From assembly GCA_002415085.1 (NCBI GenBank), contig DIBV01000011.1, positions 89,466 through 153,465 on the forward strand: a DNA stretch of 64,000 nt, written 5' to 3'. Below the pieces are notes generated by a model. That model saw nothing but the letters and a program-made list of their open reading frames with translations, did no database searches and had not been told where the DNA came from. Position 1 is the stretch's first letter. Each line of letters begins with the position of its first letter. Shown piece by piece: positions 37,457-46,654 of the stretch. Both the position numbers and the translations under genes were made by a program. This DNA comes from Arsukibacterium sp. UBA5043 (lineage in GTDB: Bacteria > Pseudomonadota > Gammaproteobacteria > Enterobacterales > Alteromonadaceae).

Positions 37457-38599
37457 TTACTCCTCGTCCGTAGCGCTAACCACACTAACCGTCGCACCCG
37501 GCCGGATCTTTTGCAAACCCGCTACAATAACCTGCTCACCAATAGTCAGGCCACTGGTTACCAGCCAGTGCTGATCGAAGCTGCCGCCTAAGGTAATTGG
37601 CCGCAGCTCTACCTGGTTATCTTTATTTACCAGCATTACCGTGGCATCACCTTTGGGTGTGCGGCTTACTGCCTTTTGTGGTACTAATATCGCCTGAGTA
37701 TTGTTGCCATGGTGCAAGCGAGCCCGCACAAACATGCCTGGCAGCAAATCACCGTTGTTATTAGGAAATACCGCCCGTAAAGTCACCATGCCGGTGCCCG
37801 GGTCAACGTTTACTTCAGAAAATTGCAAGCTGCCTGGCTGACTATAGCTGCTGCCGTCATCAAGCAGTAGCTCTGCGGTAACCTGCTCTCTGTCACCACT
37901 GGCCCGTATCTGGCGCTTCAGTTTTATCAGCTCGTTGCTCGACTGGGTTAAATCAACATAAATGGGGTCGAGCTGGCGAATCGTTGCCAGGCCCTGTGCC
38001 TGATTCGCAGTAAGCAACGCGCCTTCGGTGACCATAGAGCGGCCAATCTGGCCGGCTATCGGCGCTTTAATATCGGTGTAATTTAAATTTATCTGCGCCG
38101 TTAACCTTGCCGCCTCTGCACTGGCAACCGCTGCATCCGCCTGCATCAGTAACGCATTGGCGTCATCGGCATCCTGTTGGCTAATCACCTTACTGCCAAG
38201 CAAGCCGTTTATTCTGTCGGCCTTTAAGCGGGCGTTATGCTGCAAAGCTTTTGCACTACTAACCGCTGCCTCAGCACTATTAAGTGCCGCCTGATAGGTT
38301 GCAGGGTCAATTTTATACAGTAACTGACCGGCTTCTACCTGCTGTCCTTCAGTAAACAAGCGCTGTTGTAAAATACCACTAACCTGGGGCCGGATTTCAG
38401 CTTGCCGAAAATCGGTCGTGCGGCCAGGCAGCTCTGTACTAAGCGCCACTGTACTGGTATTCAGAGTAACGACCGCGACTTCAGGTATCTGCTGGCCCGG
38501 GCCTGACGCTGCAGGCGGCTCGCTGCAGCCGGTTAGCACTAACACGGTACCGGCCGCCAACATGGCCAGTGATTTTGCCCACGGTTTTATTACTTGCAT
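37457..38599 (-). CDS. acrA: RND efflux periplasmic adaptor, lipoprotein (AcrA/MexA type)
   Basis: A 380-residue membrane-fusion protein. Lipobox LTGC places the acylated Cys at residue 25. Biotinyl-lipoyl halves flank a helical hairpin (AEIRPQVSGILQQRLFTEGQQVEAGQLLYKID and later DIKAPIAGQIGRSMVTEGALLTANQA), then beta-barrel and membrane-proximal domains. It is first of the two-gene acrA-acrB operon; its promoter carries a palindromic operator. Confidence 0.95.
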   Translation of the reverse strand: MQVIKPWAKSLAMLAAGTVLVLTGCSEPPAASGPGQQIPEVAVVTLNTSTVALSTELPGRTTDFRQAEIRPQVSGILQQRLFTEGQQVEAGQLLYKIDPATYQAALNSAEAAVSSAKALQHNARLKADRINGLLGSKVISQQDADDANALLMQADAAVASAEAARLTAQINLNYTDIKAPIAGQIGRSMVTEGALLTANQAQGLATIRQLDPIYVDLTQSSNELIKLKRQIRASGDREQVTAELLLDDGSSYSQPGSLQFSEVNVDPGTGMVTLRAVFPNNNGDLLPGMFVRARLHHGNNTQAILVPQKAVSRTPKGDATVMLVNKDNQVELRPITLGGSFDQHWLVTSGLTIGEQVIVAGLQKIRPGATVSVVSATDEE

Positions 38600-38676
38600 T
38601 GCGTATCCTGTATTTTTACTTGGCTGAAGCTGACGACATTTTTAGTCGCCGGGCATGCTGGCCAGATTAGCCTGGC

Positions 38677-38705
38677 AATATACATACACCAGTGTATGTT
38701 ATCAA
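38677..38705 (-). promoter_or_regulatory. acrAB promoter with embedded TetR-type operator
   Basis: On the minus strand TTGATA (38700-38705), a 17-base spacer and TATATT (38677-38682) form a good sigma-70 promoter. An inverted repeat ACATACAC-CA-GTGTATGT (38682-38699) fills the spacer. Its ACATAC/GTATGT half sites resemble the E. coli AcrR box. A repressor here would block RNA polymerase directly. Confidence 0.8.
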
Positions 38706-38788
38706 GTGAAAAATAACGCATTGCGCTAAAACGCGCTGTTTTAACGGCGAAGCGTGCTGGTAGAGCGTGATGGGAGTGGATAGTGGCG

Positions 38789-39826
38789 TTACACCACCAG
38801 CTGGCGTTGTTCCGGCAGGCCCATGCTAAGCACATAGGGCAGCGCAGTTTGCTGAGTGACGCTAAAGTCCTGTTTGCTGGCCAGGCCCTGCCAGTTTATG
38901 CCAATCAGGCTCTGCGCGACGGCGCTGCCAAGACCATTGCCCGGCCCGAGCAATATAATGTGCTCAGGAGCAAATTCTTTCACCGCCACCTGCACAGCAC
39001 GATTGAAATAAAAAGTGTCGCACACCTGCTGGTTTAAGGTATAAGTTTTCAGTGCCGCCGACTGAGCCAGTTGTCGATGCCAGATAACGCCCCGCCCATC
39101 CACCAATGGCAGCTGCGGTACAGCAAAGGATTGCTCGCCAAACCGGGTTAGTGCCTGATCTGCCGCCGGCTGCATCAACGGGCTGTGAAATGCCGCATGG
39201 CCAGGCAATAATAATGGAAACCTGTCGTCGCATGGTGGCAGTGCCTGCATGGCTTGCTGCACAGCACTCTGGGTGCCGGCCAGCACAGCGTAACCGCCAT
39301 AGGCTATCGACATAAACAACGCGCCCTGATGCCGATACAATTGCTCAGCCAACTGTGCTTGCTTATCAAGGTCAGGTTGCCAGTCGCTGTTTATCAACGG
39401 ATAGATAAACTGGGCCCCGGCGGCACTGGCAGTCAGTTGCGCCATAGCGGTTACCAGTTGCATGCTGTCAGGCCCTTGCCATACTCCGGCACAACCGAGT
39501 GCCGTGTACCAGCCCATGGAGTTACCGGTAACCGCCACAATATCGAATTTATCGCGGTTGATCCGGGAAAAATCTGCCAGGCCGGCGGCAAAAATTAACG
39601 CGGCAGCGTTTTCTGCTTTCAGGTGCAGGCCACTGCTGAAATTGCTGGCAGTATCGAGCTCAGTAACCGTTGGCAAACCCAACTCGCTGCGTAGCGCATC
39701 GAAGCCGGTCAGCTGGGACAAAAACGGACTATTGGCGGTCATATGCTGCTGAATATAGCCCAGCTCCGCCCGGTTATAACTGCCGCGACCCGGGCACACT
39801 ACCAACGCGGTTTTTTTTTGGCTCAT
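38789..39826 (-). CDS. Malonyltransferase-like acyltransferase (FabD fold), atypical
   Basis: A 345-residue FabD-superfamily protein. The nucleophile elbow reads VTGNSMGWYTAL in place of the usual GHSxG. The N-terminal oxyanion loop is VCPGRGSY rather than PGQGSQ. The catalytic-His region LLPGHAAFHSPLMQPA is kept. It follows the E1 gene with a four-base ATGA overlap, so it acts in that pathway rather than in core fatty-acid synthesis, which has its own gene cluster in related genomes. Substrate unknown. Confidence 0.75.
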   Translation of the reverse strand: MSQKKTALVVCPGRGSYNRAELGYIQQHMTANSPFLSQLTGFDALRSELGLPTVTELDTASNFSSGLHLKAENAAALIFAAGLADFSRINRDKFDIVAVTGNSMGWYTALGCAGVWQGPDSMQLVTAMAQLTASAAGAQFIYPLINSDWQPDLDKQAQLAEQLYRHQGALFMSIAYGGYAVLAGTQSAVQQAMQALPPCDDRFPLLLPGHAAFHSPLMQPAADQALTRFGEQSFAVPQLPLVDGRGVIWHRQLAQSAALKTYTLNQQVCDTFYFNRAVQVAVKEFAPEHIILLGPGNGLGSAVAQSLIGINWQGLASKQDFSVTQQTALPYVLSMGLPEQRQLVV

Positions 39827-42066
39827 CTTGGATGTTCTCCGCTTAGCAACTGCTGCACTTTATCGACAATCTGCTGCTTCGACGGCAAAACCGCATAGGC
39901 AGCGGCGCCCAGCGGAATAAAGCTGTCTTCTGCGGCAATCCGGCTCAACTTATAGTAACCCGGACGCGCCTCGGACAATCCGGTATACAGCTCTTCGCTG
40001 AGCGAGCCGCGTTTGCGGCACTCATCGACAATTAATACCTGCTCACAATCAGCCAGCGCGGCAATAATAGCGTCAAGGTGTAATGGGACCAGACAGCGGA
40101 TATCAAGCAGCCGCAGGGTATAGCCGGCGTGTTCCAGCTCTGCTGCGGCCTGCCGGCTTAAGTAATAGCCGTTGCCATAGCTGATAATCGTCAGCTGCGG
40201 TTTGGTTGCCGGGGTCTGGCTAGGCCCCTGGTTAAAGACGGCCGGCTCACCCAGTGCCGGTAAGGGCGTGTCGGGCGGTGGGTAATCGTTCAGCCAGCGG
40301 CCATCACCCGGGGCAAGTAAATCGCGGGTCATGTACAAGGCGATAGGTTCTAAAAATATCACCAGCCGTTTTTGCTCATACGCCAGTTGTACTGCCTGAC
40401 GTAACAGCAGGGCAGCATCAGCCCCGTTTGACGGGCATAGCACAACAATGCCCGGAATATCCCGAAATACTGCAAACGAATTATCGTTATGAAAATGACC
40501 GCCAAAACCTCGTTGATAAGCCAGGCCGGCGATCCGGATCACCATCGCGTTGTGATACTGGCCATTAGAGAAAAAAGGCAGAGTGGCGGCTTCCCCGCGT
40601 ATTTGATCTTCGGCATTATGCACATACGCCAGAAACTGAATTTCGGCTATCGGTAAAAAGCCTTGTTGCGCTAAGCCAATCGCCATCCCCAGAATACTTT
40701 GCTCATCCAGCAGGGTGTTAATCACCCGATTGCCACCAAATGCCTGAATCAGGTGCTGCGAAACACCATAAACACCACCCTTTTTAGCGACATCTTCGCC
40801 AAAAAGCAGAGTATTGCTATATTGCGCGAATAAATCATGCAAGGTCCAGTTCAGCAGTTTTGCCAGATGTTGCGGTTTGGCCAGATTATGTTTGTCAAAA
40901 TCGAACAACGCGCTGCGAATCGCACTTGCTGGCAGCGGCGGCGCAGGTAAAGCCGGCCGTAGCGGTGCTATCGCTGCCATTACCCCGGCGGCGGTTTGCA
41001 GTTTGGGTTTACTGCTGGCCACAGCCGCAACCCGGCTTATCTGGTGAGCAAGCGTTGTTACCGCATCATACAGTTGCTTGCGGTTTAAAATACCGCGCGC
41101 CAGCACAGTGGCAGTGCTGGCCAGCAGCGGGTCCAGGGTCAGCTCAGTTGCGATCAGGTTTTTATTGCGATAGGCCGTTTCAGTATCGGCGCCAGCGTGG
41201 CCAAATAACCTTACGGTAGATAAATGCAGCAGTGCCGGCCGGCGCTTGCTGCGTACATAATGTGCGGCTTTGCGTGCAACGGCGAAAGTTTGCGCCAAAT
41301 CGCGGCCATCAGCAGCAAAATAACGCAGCTCAGACCTGTCGGCCAGACTTTGCTCTATCCAGCCCTGCGGCGTAGGGGTGGAAATACCCAGGCCATTATC
41401 TTCGCAGACAAATAACATCGGCAATGGCACTTGCTGATAGGCCGCCCAACAGGCCGCATTAATAGCACCCTGAGCCGTAGAGTGGTTTACCGAGGCATCA
41501 CCAAAACTGCACATCACAATCGCATCGGCTGGCCAGTTGCCGCTCTGGCCCAGCCGTCTACTTAAATCGATGGCAAAGGCTGCGCCCACGGCTTTTGGCA
41601 GTTGCGAAGCAATGGTACTGGTTTGCGGCGGAATATTCAGCGCCAGACTGCCCAGCACCTTGTGCCGGCCTCCGGAAATCGGATCGTCGCTCGACGCGCA
41701 AAACGACAACAACATATCGTACAGCGGCGTGCTGCCCGGCAACTGCTTACTCCGCTCGATAAAAAAAGCACCACTGCGATAATGCAAAAAAGCCGGGTCG
41801 GTTAGACGCAGCGCGGCTGCCACAGCGGCATTGCCCTCGTGCCCGGCGCTACCAATGGTATAAAAGCTCTGGCCTTTTGCCTGCAACAGGCGTGACTGTA
41901 AATCCAGTAAGCGACTGCTTAATTGGCTGTGCCATAGTCGGTGCAGTTCAGTGTCGCTCAGCCCCTGCTGTAAACTACTGGCGGGTGGCAGGCGGTTATC
42001 AGCAACAGTGGCGCTGTCTATCTGCTGTAGAAACTGCTGCAACCACGGGTGAAAATCCCCGGCCAC
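39823..42066 (-). CDS. Fused alpha-beta E1 2-oxoacid dehydrogenase (TPP-dependent)
   Basis: A 747-residue single-chain E1 of the branched-chain/pyruvate dehydrogenase type. The alpha half (about 1-370) has YRSGAFFIERS and the TPP-Mg site VMCSFGDASVNHSTAQGAIN with CEDNGLGIST. The beta half (about 385-747) has LLFGEDVAKKGGVYGVSQ, LDEQSILGMAIGLAQQGFLP, and VLIVDECRKRGSLSEELY. A proline/alanine-rich linker joins them. Neither E2 nor E3 is encoded nearby, so it must borrow them or act alone. It begins two bases after the gcdH stop. Confidence 0.85.
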   Translation of the reverse strand: MAGDFHPWLQQFLQQIDSATVADNRLPPASSLQQGLSDTELHRLWHSQLSSRLLDLQSRLLQAKGQSFYTIGSAGHEGNAAVAAALRLTDPAFLHYRSGAFFIERSKQLPGSTPLYDMLLSFCASSDDPISGGRHKVLGSLALNIPPQTSTIASQLPKAVGAAFAIDLSRRLGQSGNWPADAIVMCSFGDASVNHSTAQGAINAACWAAYQQVPLPMLFVCEDNGLGISTPTPQGWIEQSLADRSELRYFAADGRDLAQTFAVARKAAHYVRSKRRPALLHLSTVRLFGHAGADTETAYRNKNLIATELTLDPLLASTATVLARGILNRKQLYDAVTTLAHQISRVAAVASSKPKLQTAAGVMAAIAPLRPALPAPPLPASAIRSALFDFDKHNLAKPQHLAKLLNWTLHDLFAQYSNTLLFGEDVAKKGGVYGVSQHLIQAFGGNRVINTLLDEQSILGMAIGLAQQGFLPIAEIQFLAYVHNAEDQIRGEAATLPFFSNGQYHNAMVIRIAGLAYQRGFGGHFHNDNSFAVFRDIPGIVVLCPSNGADAALLLRQAVQLAYEQKRLVIFLEPIALYMTRDLLAPGDGRWLNDYPPPDTPLPALGEPAVFNQGPSQTPATKPQLTIISYGNGYYLSRQAAAELEHAGYTLRLLDIRCLVPLHLDAIIAALADCEQVLIVDECRKRGSLSEELYTGLSEARPGYYKLSRIAAEDSFIPLGAAAYAVLPSKQQIVDKVQQLLSGEHPR

Positions 42067-42068
42067 GA

Positions 42069-43244
42069 TTAACTGAAAGCCTGTAAACCGGTTTGCGCCC
42101 GCCCCAGGATCAGGGCATGCACGTCATGAGTACCCTCGTAGGTGTTCACAGCCTCTAAGTTCATCAGATGGCGGATAACATGATACTCATCGGCGATACC
42201 ATTACCGCCATGCATATCGCGGGACATGCGCGCAATATCCAGTGCCTTACCGCAGGAATTACGTTTAATCAGTGAAATGGTTTCCGGCGCCAGCTGGCCG
42301 GCATCCATTAACCGCCCCGCCTGCAGACAGCCCAGCAAGCCAATACTGATTTCGGTTTGCATATCAGCCAGTTTTTTCTGAATAAGCTGGGTTTGCGCCA
42401 ACGGCCGGCCAAACTGGCTGCGGTCAAGGGTATACTGGCGTGCGGCATGCCAGCAGAACTCAGCAGCGCCCAGCGCTCCCCAGGCAATGCCATACCGGGC
42501 TTTATTCAGACAGCCAAAGGGGCCTTTTAAACCACGGATCTCCGGAAAAATCGCATCCTCAGGCACTTCCACATTGTCCATTACAATTTCGCCGGTAATC
42601 GACGCCCTTAGCGAAAATTTACCGTCAATTTTCGGCGCGCTTAAGCCTTTCATGCCTTTTTCCAGCACAAAGCCGCGAATTTCACCGTCCAGCTTGGCCC
42701 ATACCACAAACACGTCGGCAATCGGTGAGTTGGTGATCCACATTTTGCTGCCGTTGAGAATATAACCATTGGCAGTTTTCTTCGCCACGGTGCGCATACC
42801 GGCCGGATCAGAGCCGGCATCAGGCTCGGTTAAACCAAAACAACCTACCCATTCGCCGGTCGCCAGTTTTGGTAGATATTTCTGGCGCTGCGCTTCGGTG
42901 CCATATTCATAAATAGGATGCATCACCAGGGATGACTGCACACTCATTGCGCTGCGATAGCCGCTGTCTACCCGCTCCACTTCGCGTGCCACCAGGCCAT
43001 AGCAAACATAGTTCACTGCCGAACAGCCATATTTTTCCGGCAAGGTGGCGCCCAGCAGACCCAGTTCGCCCAGTTCGGTCATAATTTCGCGGTGAAAATG
43101 TTCGTTGCGATTAGCCAGCAATACCCGCGGCTGTAATTTTTGCTGACAATACTGGTGAGCCGTATCGCGGATCATCCGTTCTTCTTCGCTTAACATTGCC
43201 GACAATTGAAACGGATCTTGCCAATCAAATACAGGGCGGGCCAT
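42069..43244 (-). CDS. gcdH: Glutaryl-CoA dehydrogenase
   Basis: A 391-residue flavin acyl-CoA dehydrogenase. The stretch [17 protein letters not shown] with the Arg that binds the distal carboxylate, [32 protein letters not shown], and [19 protein letters not shown] with the catalytic Glu match glutaryl-CoA dehydrogenases, including the mitochondrial enzyme. It oxidatively decarboxylates glutaryl-CoA to crotonyl-CoA in lysine and tryptophan breakdown. It is the first gene of the operon, divergent from a LysR regulator. Confidence 0.93.
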   Translation of the reverse strand: MARPVFDWQDPFQLSAMLSEEERMIRDTAHQYCQQKLQPRVLLANRNEHFHREIMTELGELGLLGATLPEKYGCSAVNYVCYGLVAREVERVDSGYRSAMSVQSSLVMHPIYEYGTEAQRQKYLPKLATGEWVGCFGLTEPDAGSDPAGMRTVAKKTANGYILNGSKMWITNSPIADVFVVWAKLDGEIRGFVLEKGMKGLSAPKIDGKFSLRASITGEIVMDNVEVPEDAIFPEIRGLKGPFGCLNKARYGIAWGALGAAEFCWHAARQYTLDRSQFGRPLAQTQLIQKKLADMQTEISIGLLGCLQAGRLMDAGQLAPETISLIKRNSCGKALDIARMSRDMHGGNGIADEYHVIRHLMNLEAVNTYEGTHDVHALILGRAQTGLQAFS

Positions 43245-43313
43245 AGCGTTACCTCATGCGGGTCAAATAGTCTGACGTTGTAAATTAATGTCTGTTGCTC
43301 ACTCTACTGCGGC

Positions 43314-43354
43314 CTGATATAAAGTTAAAATATATTAATCCTGTATCTGATATA
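43314..43354. promoter_or_regulatory. Paired direct repeats CTGATATA in the gcdH-lysR gap
   Basis: Two copies of CTGATATA (43314-43321 and 43347-43354) are exactly 33 bases apart, about three helical turns, within the 120-base divergent intergenic region. They are possible binding sites for the LysR protein, which normally prefers T-N11-A dyads, so this is tentative. Confidence 0.35.
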
Positions 43355-43364
43355 GCTTAAAACT

Positions 43365-44207
43365 ATGGATATACGCCAACTTAGCTACTTTGTCGCAGTA
43401 TATGAACAAGGCAGTATCAGCGGCGCCGCCCGCCAGTGTTGTGTGGCGCAGCCATCCCTGTCAGCAGCCCTGCGCCAGCTGGAGCTGGAGCTGGGCGTGA
43501 AGTTATTTATCCGCTTATCAAAAGGAGTAACCCCGACAGAGGATGGCGATAAGCTGTATGGCCACGCTGGCAAACTGCTCAGCCAGCTAAAATCACTGAA
43601 GGCATCGTTTCATGCTCCGGTTAACCGGGTGCAATTCCGGCTTGGCTTAATTAAAGCATTGGGTGTGGAGCGAATGAGTGCGCTGCTGCGTGAGTTCAGT
43701 CAGCAGGTAGAAGGGCTGGAGCTGCATCTGGTCGAGCCCGACCAACCCTGTGACGCCCGGATTATTACGCCGCAACAGCTTAAAACCGGCGAAGTGCTGC
43801 AACCTATCTGGCAAGACCGTTATCTGCTGGCTTTACCGCCCGCCTGGCCGCTAAGCCTGCAACTGCAGATAGCGCTCGAGGATTTCGCCGGCTTGCCGCT
43901 GATTAAACGTCTCCCCTGTGATGCCTGGGCCGCGTTTTATCCTGAATTAGTGCAACGGGATATTCAACCTGATATCCGGGCCGACATTCAAACCATTGAA
44001 TATGCGCTTGGCTTAGTTTCTGCCGGCGTTGGCTGCGCCCTGGTACCCGATCTGGACAGTCTGCGCCAACGAACAGACGTTAGTCTGCGCCCGATCCATG
44101 GTCTGCAACTCGAGCGCACTCTGGTGCTGGCTCATAGCCGCAATCAGGACAGCGCTGCATTACAGGTGTTGCGTCAGCTCTGTCAGCAGGCGGCCGCCCG
44201 CCACTAA
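43365..44207 (+). CDS. LysR-family transcriptional regulator
   Basis: A 280-residue LTTR. The N-terminal winged helix MDIRQLSYFVAVYEQGSISG...QPSLSAALRQLELELGVKLF is canonical; the C-terminal effector-binding domain runs about 90-280. It is divergent from gcdH-E1-acyltransferase, the standard LysR layout for an activated catabolic operon. The effector may be glutarate, glutaryl-CoA or a related acid (inference). Confidence 0.9.
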   Translation: MDIRQLSYFVAVYEQGSISGAARQCCVAQPSLSAALRQLELELGVKLFIRLSKGVTPTEDGDKLYGHAGKLLSQLKSLKASFHAPVNRVQFRLGLIKALGVERMSALLREFSQQVEGLELHLVEPDQPCDARIITPQQLKTGEVLQPIWQDRYLLALPPAWPLSLQLQIALEDFAGLPLIKRLPCDAWAAFYPELVQRDIQPDIRADIQTIEYALGLVSAGVGCALVPDLDSLRQRTDVSLRPIHGLQLERTLVLAHSRNQDSAALQVLRQLCQQAAARH

Positions 44208-44308
44208 CTTGGCGCCCGCTCAAGCTAATGCAAAGCCTGCAGGCTGATCTAAACTTAGTGTTGCGCGTAAATCTGGCCATTAACTGCAATTATGTGGAGA
44301 TCGCCACC

Positions 44309-44797
44309 ATGCACCTGACAATAGTATTGCGTCAAACCCTGATGCTGCTGGCAATTCTGGCCTTAACCTATCTGGCCGCCGGCATTGGCGCCCTGGGCTC
44401 AATAAATGCAGCTACCTTTTACCGCGAACTGCAACTACCCGGCTTCGCACCGCCCGCCTGGTTATTTGGCCCGGTATGGACCGCGCTGTATACCCTGATG
44501 GCCATTGCTGCCTGGCTGGTTTGGCGCAGCAGCCCTCATAGCAAAGCTGTTTTATGGCTGTATTTCATTCAGCTGGTGGTGAATGCGTTATGGAGCTGGC
44601 TGTTTTTTGCCTGGTACCTGGGGGCATTGGCGTTTGCCAATATACTGGTTCTGCTGGCGCTTATTATTGCAACCGCATTATGTTTCTGGCGCTATAACAA
44701 GCTGGCCGGCTTGTTATTGGTGCCCTATCTGCTCTGGGTAAGTTTTGCCGCGGTGCTTAATTTCAGTATCTGGCAGCTAAATCCCGGTGTGTTGTAA
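44309..44797 (+). CDS. tspO: TspO/MBR family tryptophan-rich sensory protein
   Basis: A 162-residue five-helix membrane protein of normal TspO length. FYRELQLPGFAPPAWLFGPVW, then VVNALWSWLFFAWYLGALAF, carry the conserved Trp/Pro/Phe residues of the porphyrin-binding family. TspO proteins bind tetrapyrroles and influence oxygen or stress responses. The ATG at 44309, with GGAG nine bases upstream, gives the family N-terminus; an upstream in-frame ATG would add 27 odd residues. Confidence 0.9.
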   Translation: MHLTIVLRQTLMLLAILALTYLAAGIGALGSINAATFYRELQLPGFAPPAWLFGPVWTALYTLMAIAAWLVWRSSPHSKAVLWLYFIQLVVNALWSWLFFAWYLGALAFANILVLLALIIATALCFWRYNKLAGLLLVPYLLWVSFAAVLNFSIWQLNPGVL

Positions 44798-44934
44798 CTG
44801 AGCAAAGGCCCGACACTGCGGCGGCAAGCCGCGCCGCTATTCGTTCTGCGCTGAAGTGGCACCATAGCCATTGATCTGACGCAAAAAATGCGCACAATAT
44901 CTGCCATTATTCGGTTTATTACAGCGTATCAGGG

Positions 44935-44940
44935 TATAAT
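44935..44940 (+). promoter_or_regulatory. -10 box for the DUF3083-like gene
   Basis: A perfect TATAAT lies 30 bases before the ATG at 44971, giving a leader of about 24 bases with AGGAG. No convincing -35 is seen. Confidence 0.45.
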
Positions 44941-44970
44941 GCGCACGTTGCAGACATAACAGGAGTTTTC

Positions 44971-46035
44971 ATGCCAATCAGCACCCAACATAAAGTGTAC
45001 CTTCCGGCCACGGCGAAATCTAACCAGTATATTCTGGCTGAGATAAAAGCGACTCCGGAATTTTACCAGCATTACAGCAGCGAGCAGGCGTGCTATCAGC
45101 AGTTAAGCCAGCAACTGTTTAGCCTGGCTGATAGTCTGAATCTGCATAACGTCCATTTGATTGCCACTGACAAATTACCCGTGGTGCGCTTTCACACCGA
45201 AGCTCATGTATTTCAGACTGCTGAGCAAATTCTGTTTTTCTATAATCCGGCCTATCACGAAGCGCAAAACCTGTTTAGCCGCCAGGGTTATCAGGCGCGA
45301 AAAATCCGCTTATTGTTTTTAGCTACCGGTAACGATATCCGCGCCAATGCAGCAGATTTTCATGGCCGGGTGTTACAGCTATTGCAACAATTACAACCGC
45401 AGTTACCTGAGCAAAACCTGAAGATTAAAATTCGTGATCACCAGCATTTGTCGTACGATTTGCTGGCAAAACAAAAAGGCGATCGGGAAAGCTATGGCTT
45501 CAAGTTACGGGCTATCGCCGGACGCTATGCCACCCGCAAGCTTAGCCTGCCAGAGCACAGTGCCCTGACCTATGTCCACCTTACCCTGCCGCTAAGCCGG
45601 GCGCTGAAACAGCAGTATGTCGCGAATGATAGCCTTGACTACAGCCCGCTGTACCAGCAACTGGAGCAGCATCTGAAAGCGTCGATTCAGGCAAAAGATT
45701 TAAACCGGGTAGCCATTATCGGTAACGGCTTAACTCCGCTGGTGCGCAACAGTAAATTTGATAAACCGGAAACCACACCTGAGCTGCAATTACTGGGCTT
45801 TGACCCCGCCAATAATGCTCAACAGTTCATCAGCGACTGGCAAGGCGATAATCTGGTAGAAGCGGTACATATTTTAATAGTGGCCGGCAATGACGACATG
45901 ACAGAAACTGGCTATGGTCGCTTTATGAATCAGGTAGAAGCGGGGCTGAGAAGTTTTGCTGAAAAACTGCATGTAAACCCGGAAAAGCAGGATTTAACAG
46001 TACGTTTTCATCAGCACATCAGCTACAACGGCTAA
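44971..46035 (+). CDS. DUF3083-like conserved hypothetical protein
   Basis: A 354-residue cytoplasmic protein without signal or membrane segments. It seems to belong to DUF3083, known from Alteromonadales/Shewanella, recognised from overall layout rather than a catalytic motif. Two similar halves are suggested: LRLLFLATGNDIR-type (KIRLLFLATGNDIRANAADF) and VHILIVAGNDDMTETGYGRF both precede a block ending with ...KIRDHQHLSYD or VRFHQHISYN. This looks like an internal duplication. Function unknown. It is closed by a strong terminator. Confidence 0.65.
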   Translation: MPISTQHKVYLPATAKSNQYILAEIKATPEFYQHYSSEQACYQQLSQQLFSLADSLNLHNVHLIATDKLPVVRFHTEAHVFQTAEQILFFYNPAYHEAQNLFSRQGYQARKIRLLFLATGNDIRANAADFHGRVLQLLQQLQPQLPEQNLKIKIRDHQHLSYDLLAKQKGDRESYGFKLRAIAGRYATRKLSLPEHSALTYVHLTLPLSRALKQQYVANDSLDYSPLYQQLEQHLKASIQAKDLNRVAIIGNGLTPLVRNSKFDKPETTPELQLLGFDPANNAQQFISDWQGDNLVEAVHILIVAGNDDMTETGYGRFMNQVEAGLRSFAEKLHVNPEKQDLTVRFHQHISYNG

Positions 46036-46064
46036 CAGGCTCAAGCTGTAACCTAACCGAAATC

Positions 46065-46089
46065 AAAGGCCGGCAATACCGGCCTTTTT
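46065..46089 (+). terminator. Rho-independent terminator after DUF3083-like gene
   Basis: AAAGGCCGG, a CAATA loop and CCGGCCTTTTT form a GC-rich stem with a T-run, 29 bases after the stop. Confidence 0.85.
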
Positions 46090-46187
46090 CATAACTTGCA
46101 TATGCGTCAGATCAAAACTCCGCCCCTGATTTTACCTTACAGTAGTAACCAACCAGAACAAAATAGCCGGTAAAAAAAATAGCTGAC

Positions 46188-46568
46188 ATGCCCCCTTTAA
46201 CTATTGCCACGCTGGCCCCCGAATTGCTGAACCCGGCATTAGATGCCGTAATGGTAACCGATTGTCAGGGTATTATTCGGTGGGTTAATCCGCGTTTTAC
46301 CAGCCTGACCGGCTACACTGCCAGCGAAGCCATTGGCAAAACGCCAAAAATACTTAGTTCAGGTGTGCATAGCGCGAGCTTTTATCACGCAATGTGGCAA
46401 CCATTAATACTCAATGGCTTTTGGCAGGGGGAAATATGGAACAAGCGAAAAACGGGTGAAATATACCCACAGCGGTTAACCATCAACGCTATTTACAATC
46501 CGCAGCAACAGCTATTGGCTTATGCCGCTTTTTTTAATGACATCAGTGAGCAAAAAACAGCGAGATAA
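46188..46568 (+). CDS. Stand-alone PAS domain protein
   Basis: A 126-residue single PAS domain: ALDAVMVTDCQGIIRWVNPRFTSLTGY, ASEAIGKTPKILSSG, and a PAC-like QLLAYAAFFNDISEQK tail. No output domain follows in frame; a stop comes soon after the PAC tail and the next gene is unrelated. It may be a signalling adaptor, or the remnant of a longer GGDEF/EAL protein. Nearby 47093-48862 encodes an EAL-GGDEF protein on the other strand. Confidence 0.75.
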   Translation: MPPLTIATLAPELLNPALDAVMVTDCQGIIRWVNPRFTSLTGYTASEAIGKTPKILSSGVHSASFYHAMWQPLILNGFWQGEIWNKRKTGEIYPQRLTINAIYNPQQQLLAYAAFFNDISEQKTAR

Positions 46569-46654
46569 TATAGCCATAAAGCGGCAGTTATTTATTTCGT
46601 AAACTACCCCTTGGCTTCTTTTCGGTTTAAGCTCTAAGGCATGTCAGTTAAAGA

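Noticed and set aside
40860-41219. 119-codon frame antisense to the fused E1 gene
   Set aside because: Shadow frame within a continuous 747-codon enzyme gene.
46188-46568. PAS protein as a frameshifted piece of a larger sensor
   Set aside because: No GGDEF, EAL or kinase sequence is seen in any frame directly downstream, so a recent frameshift is not supported.
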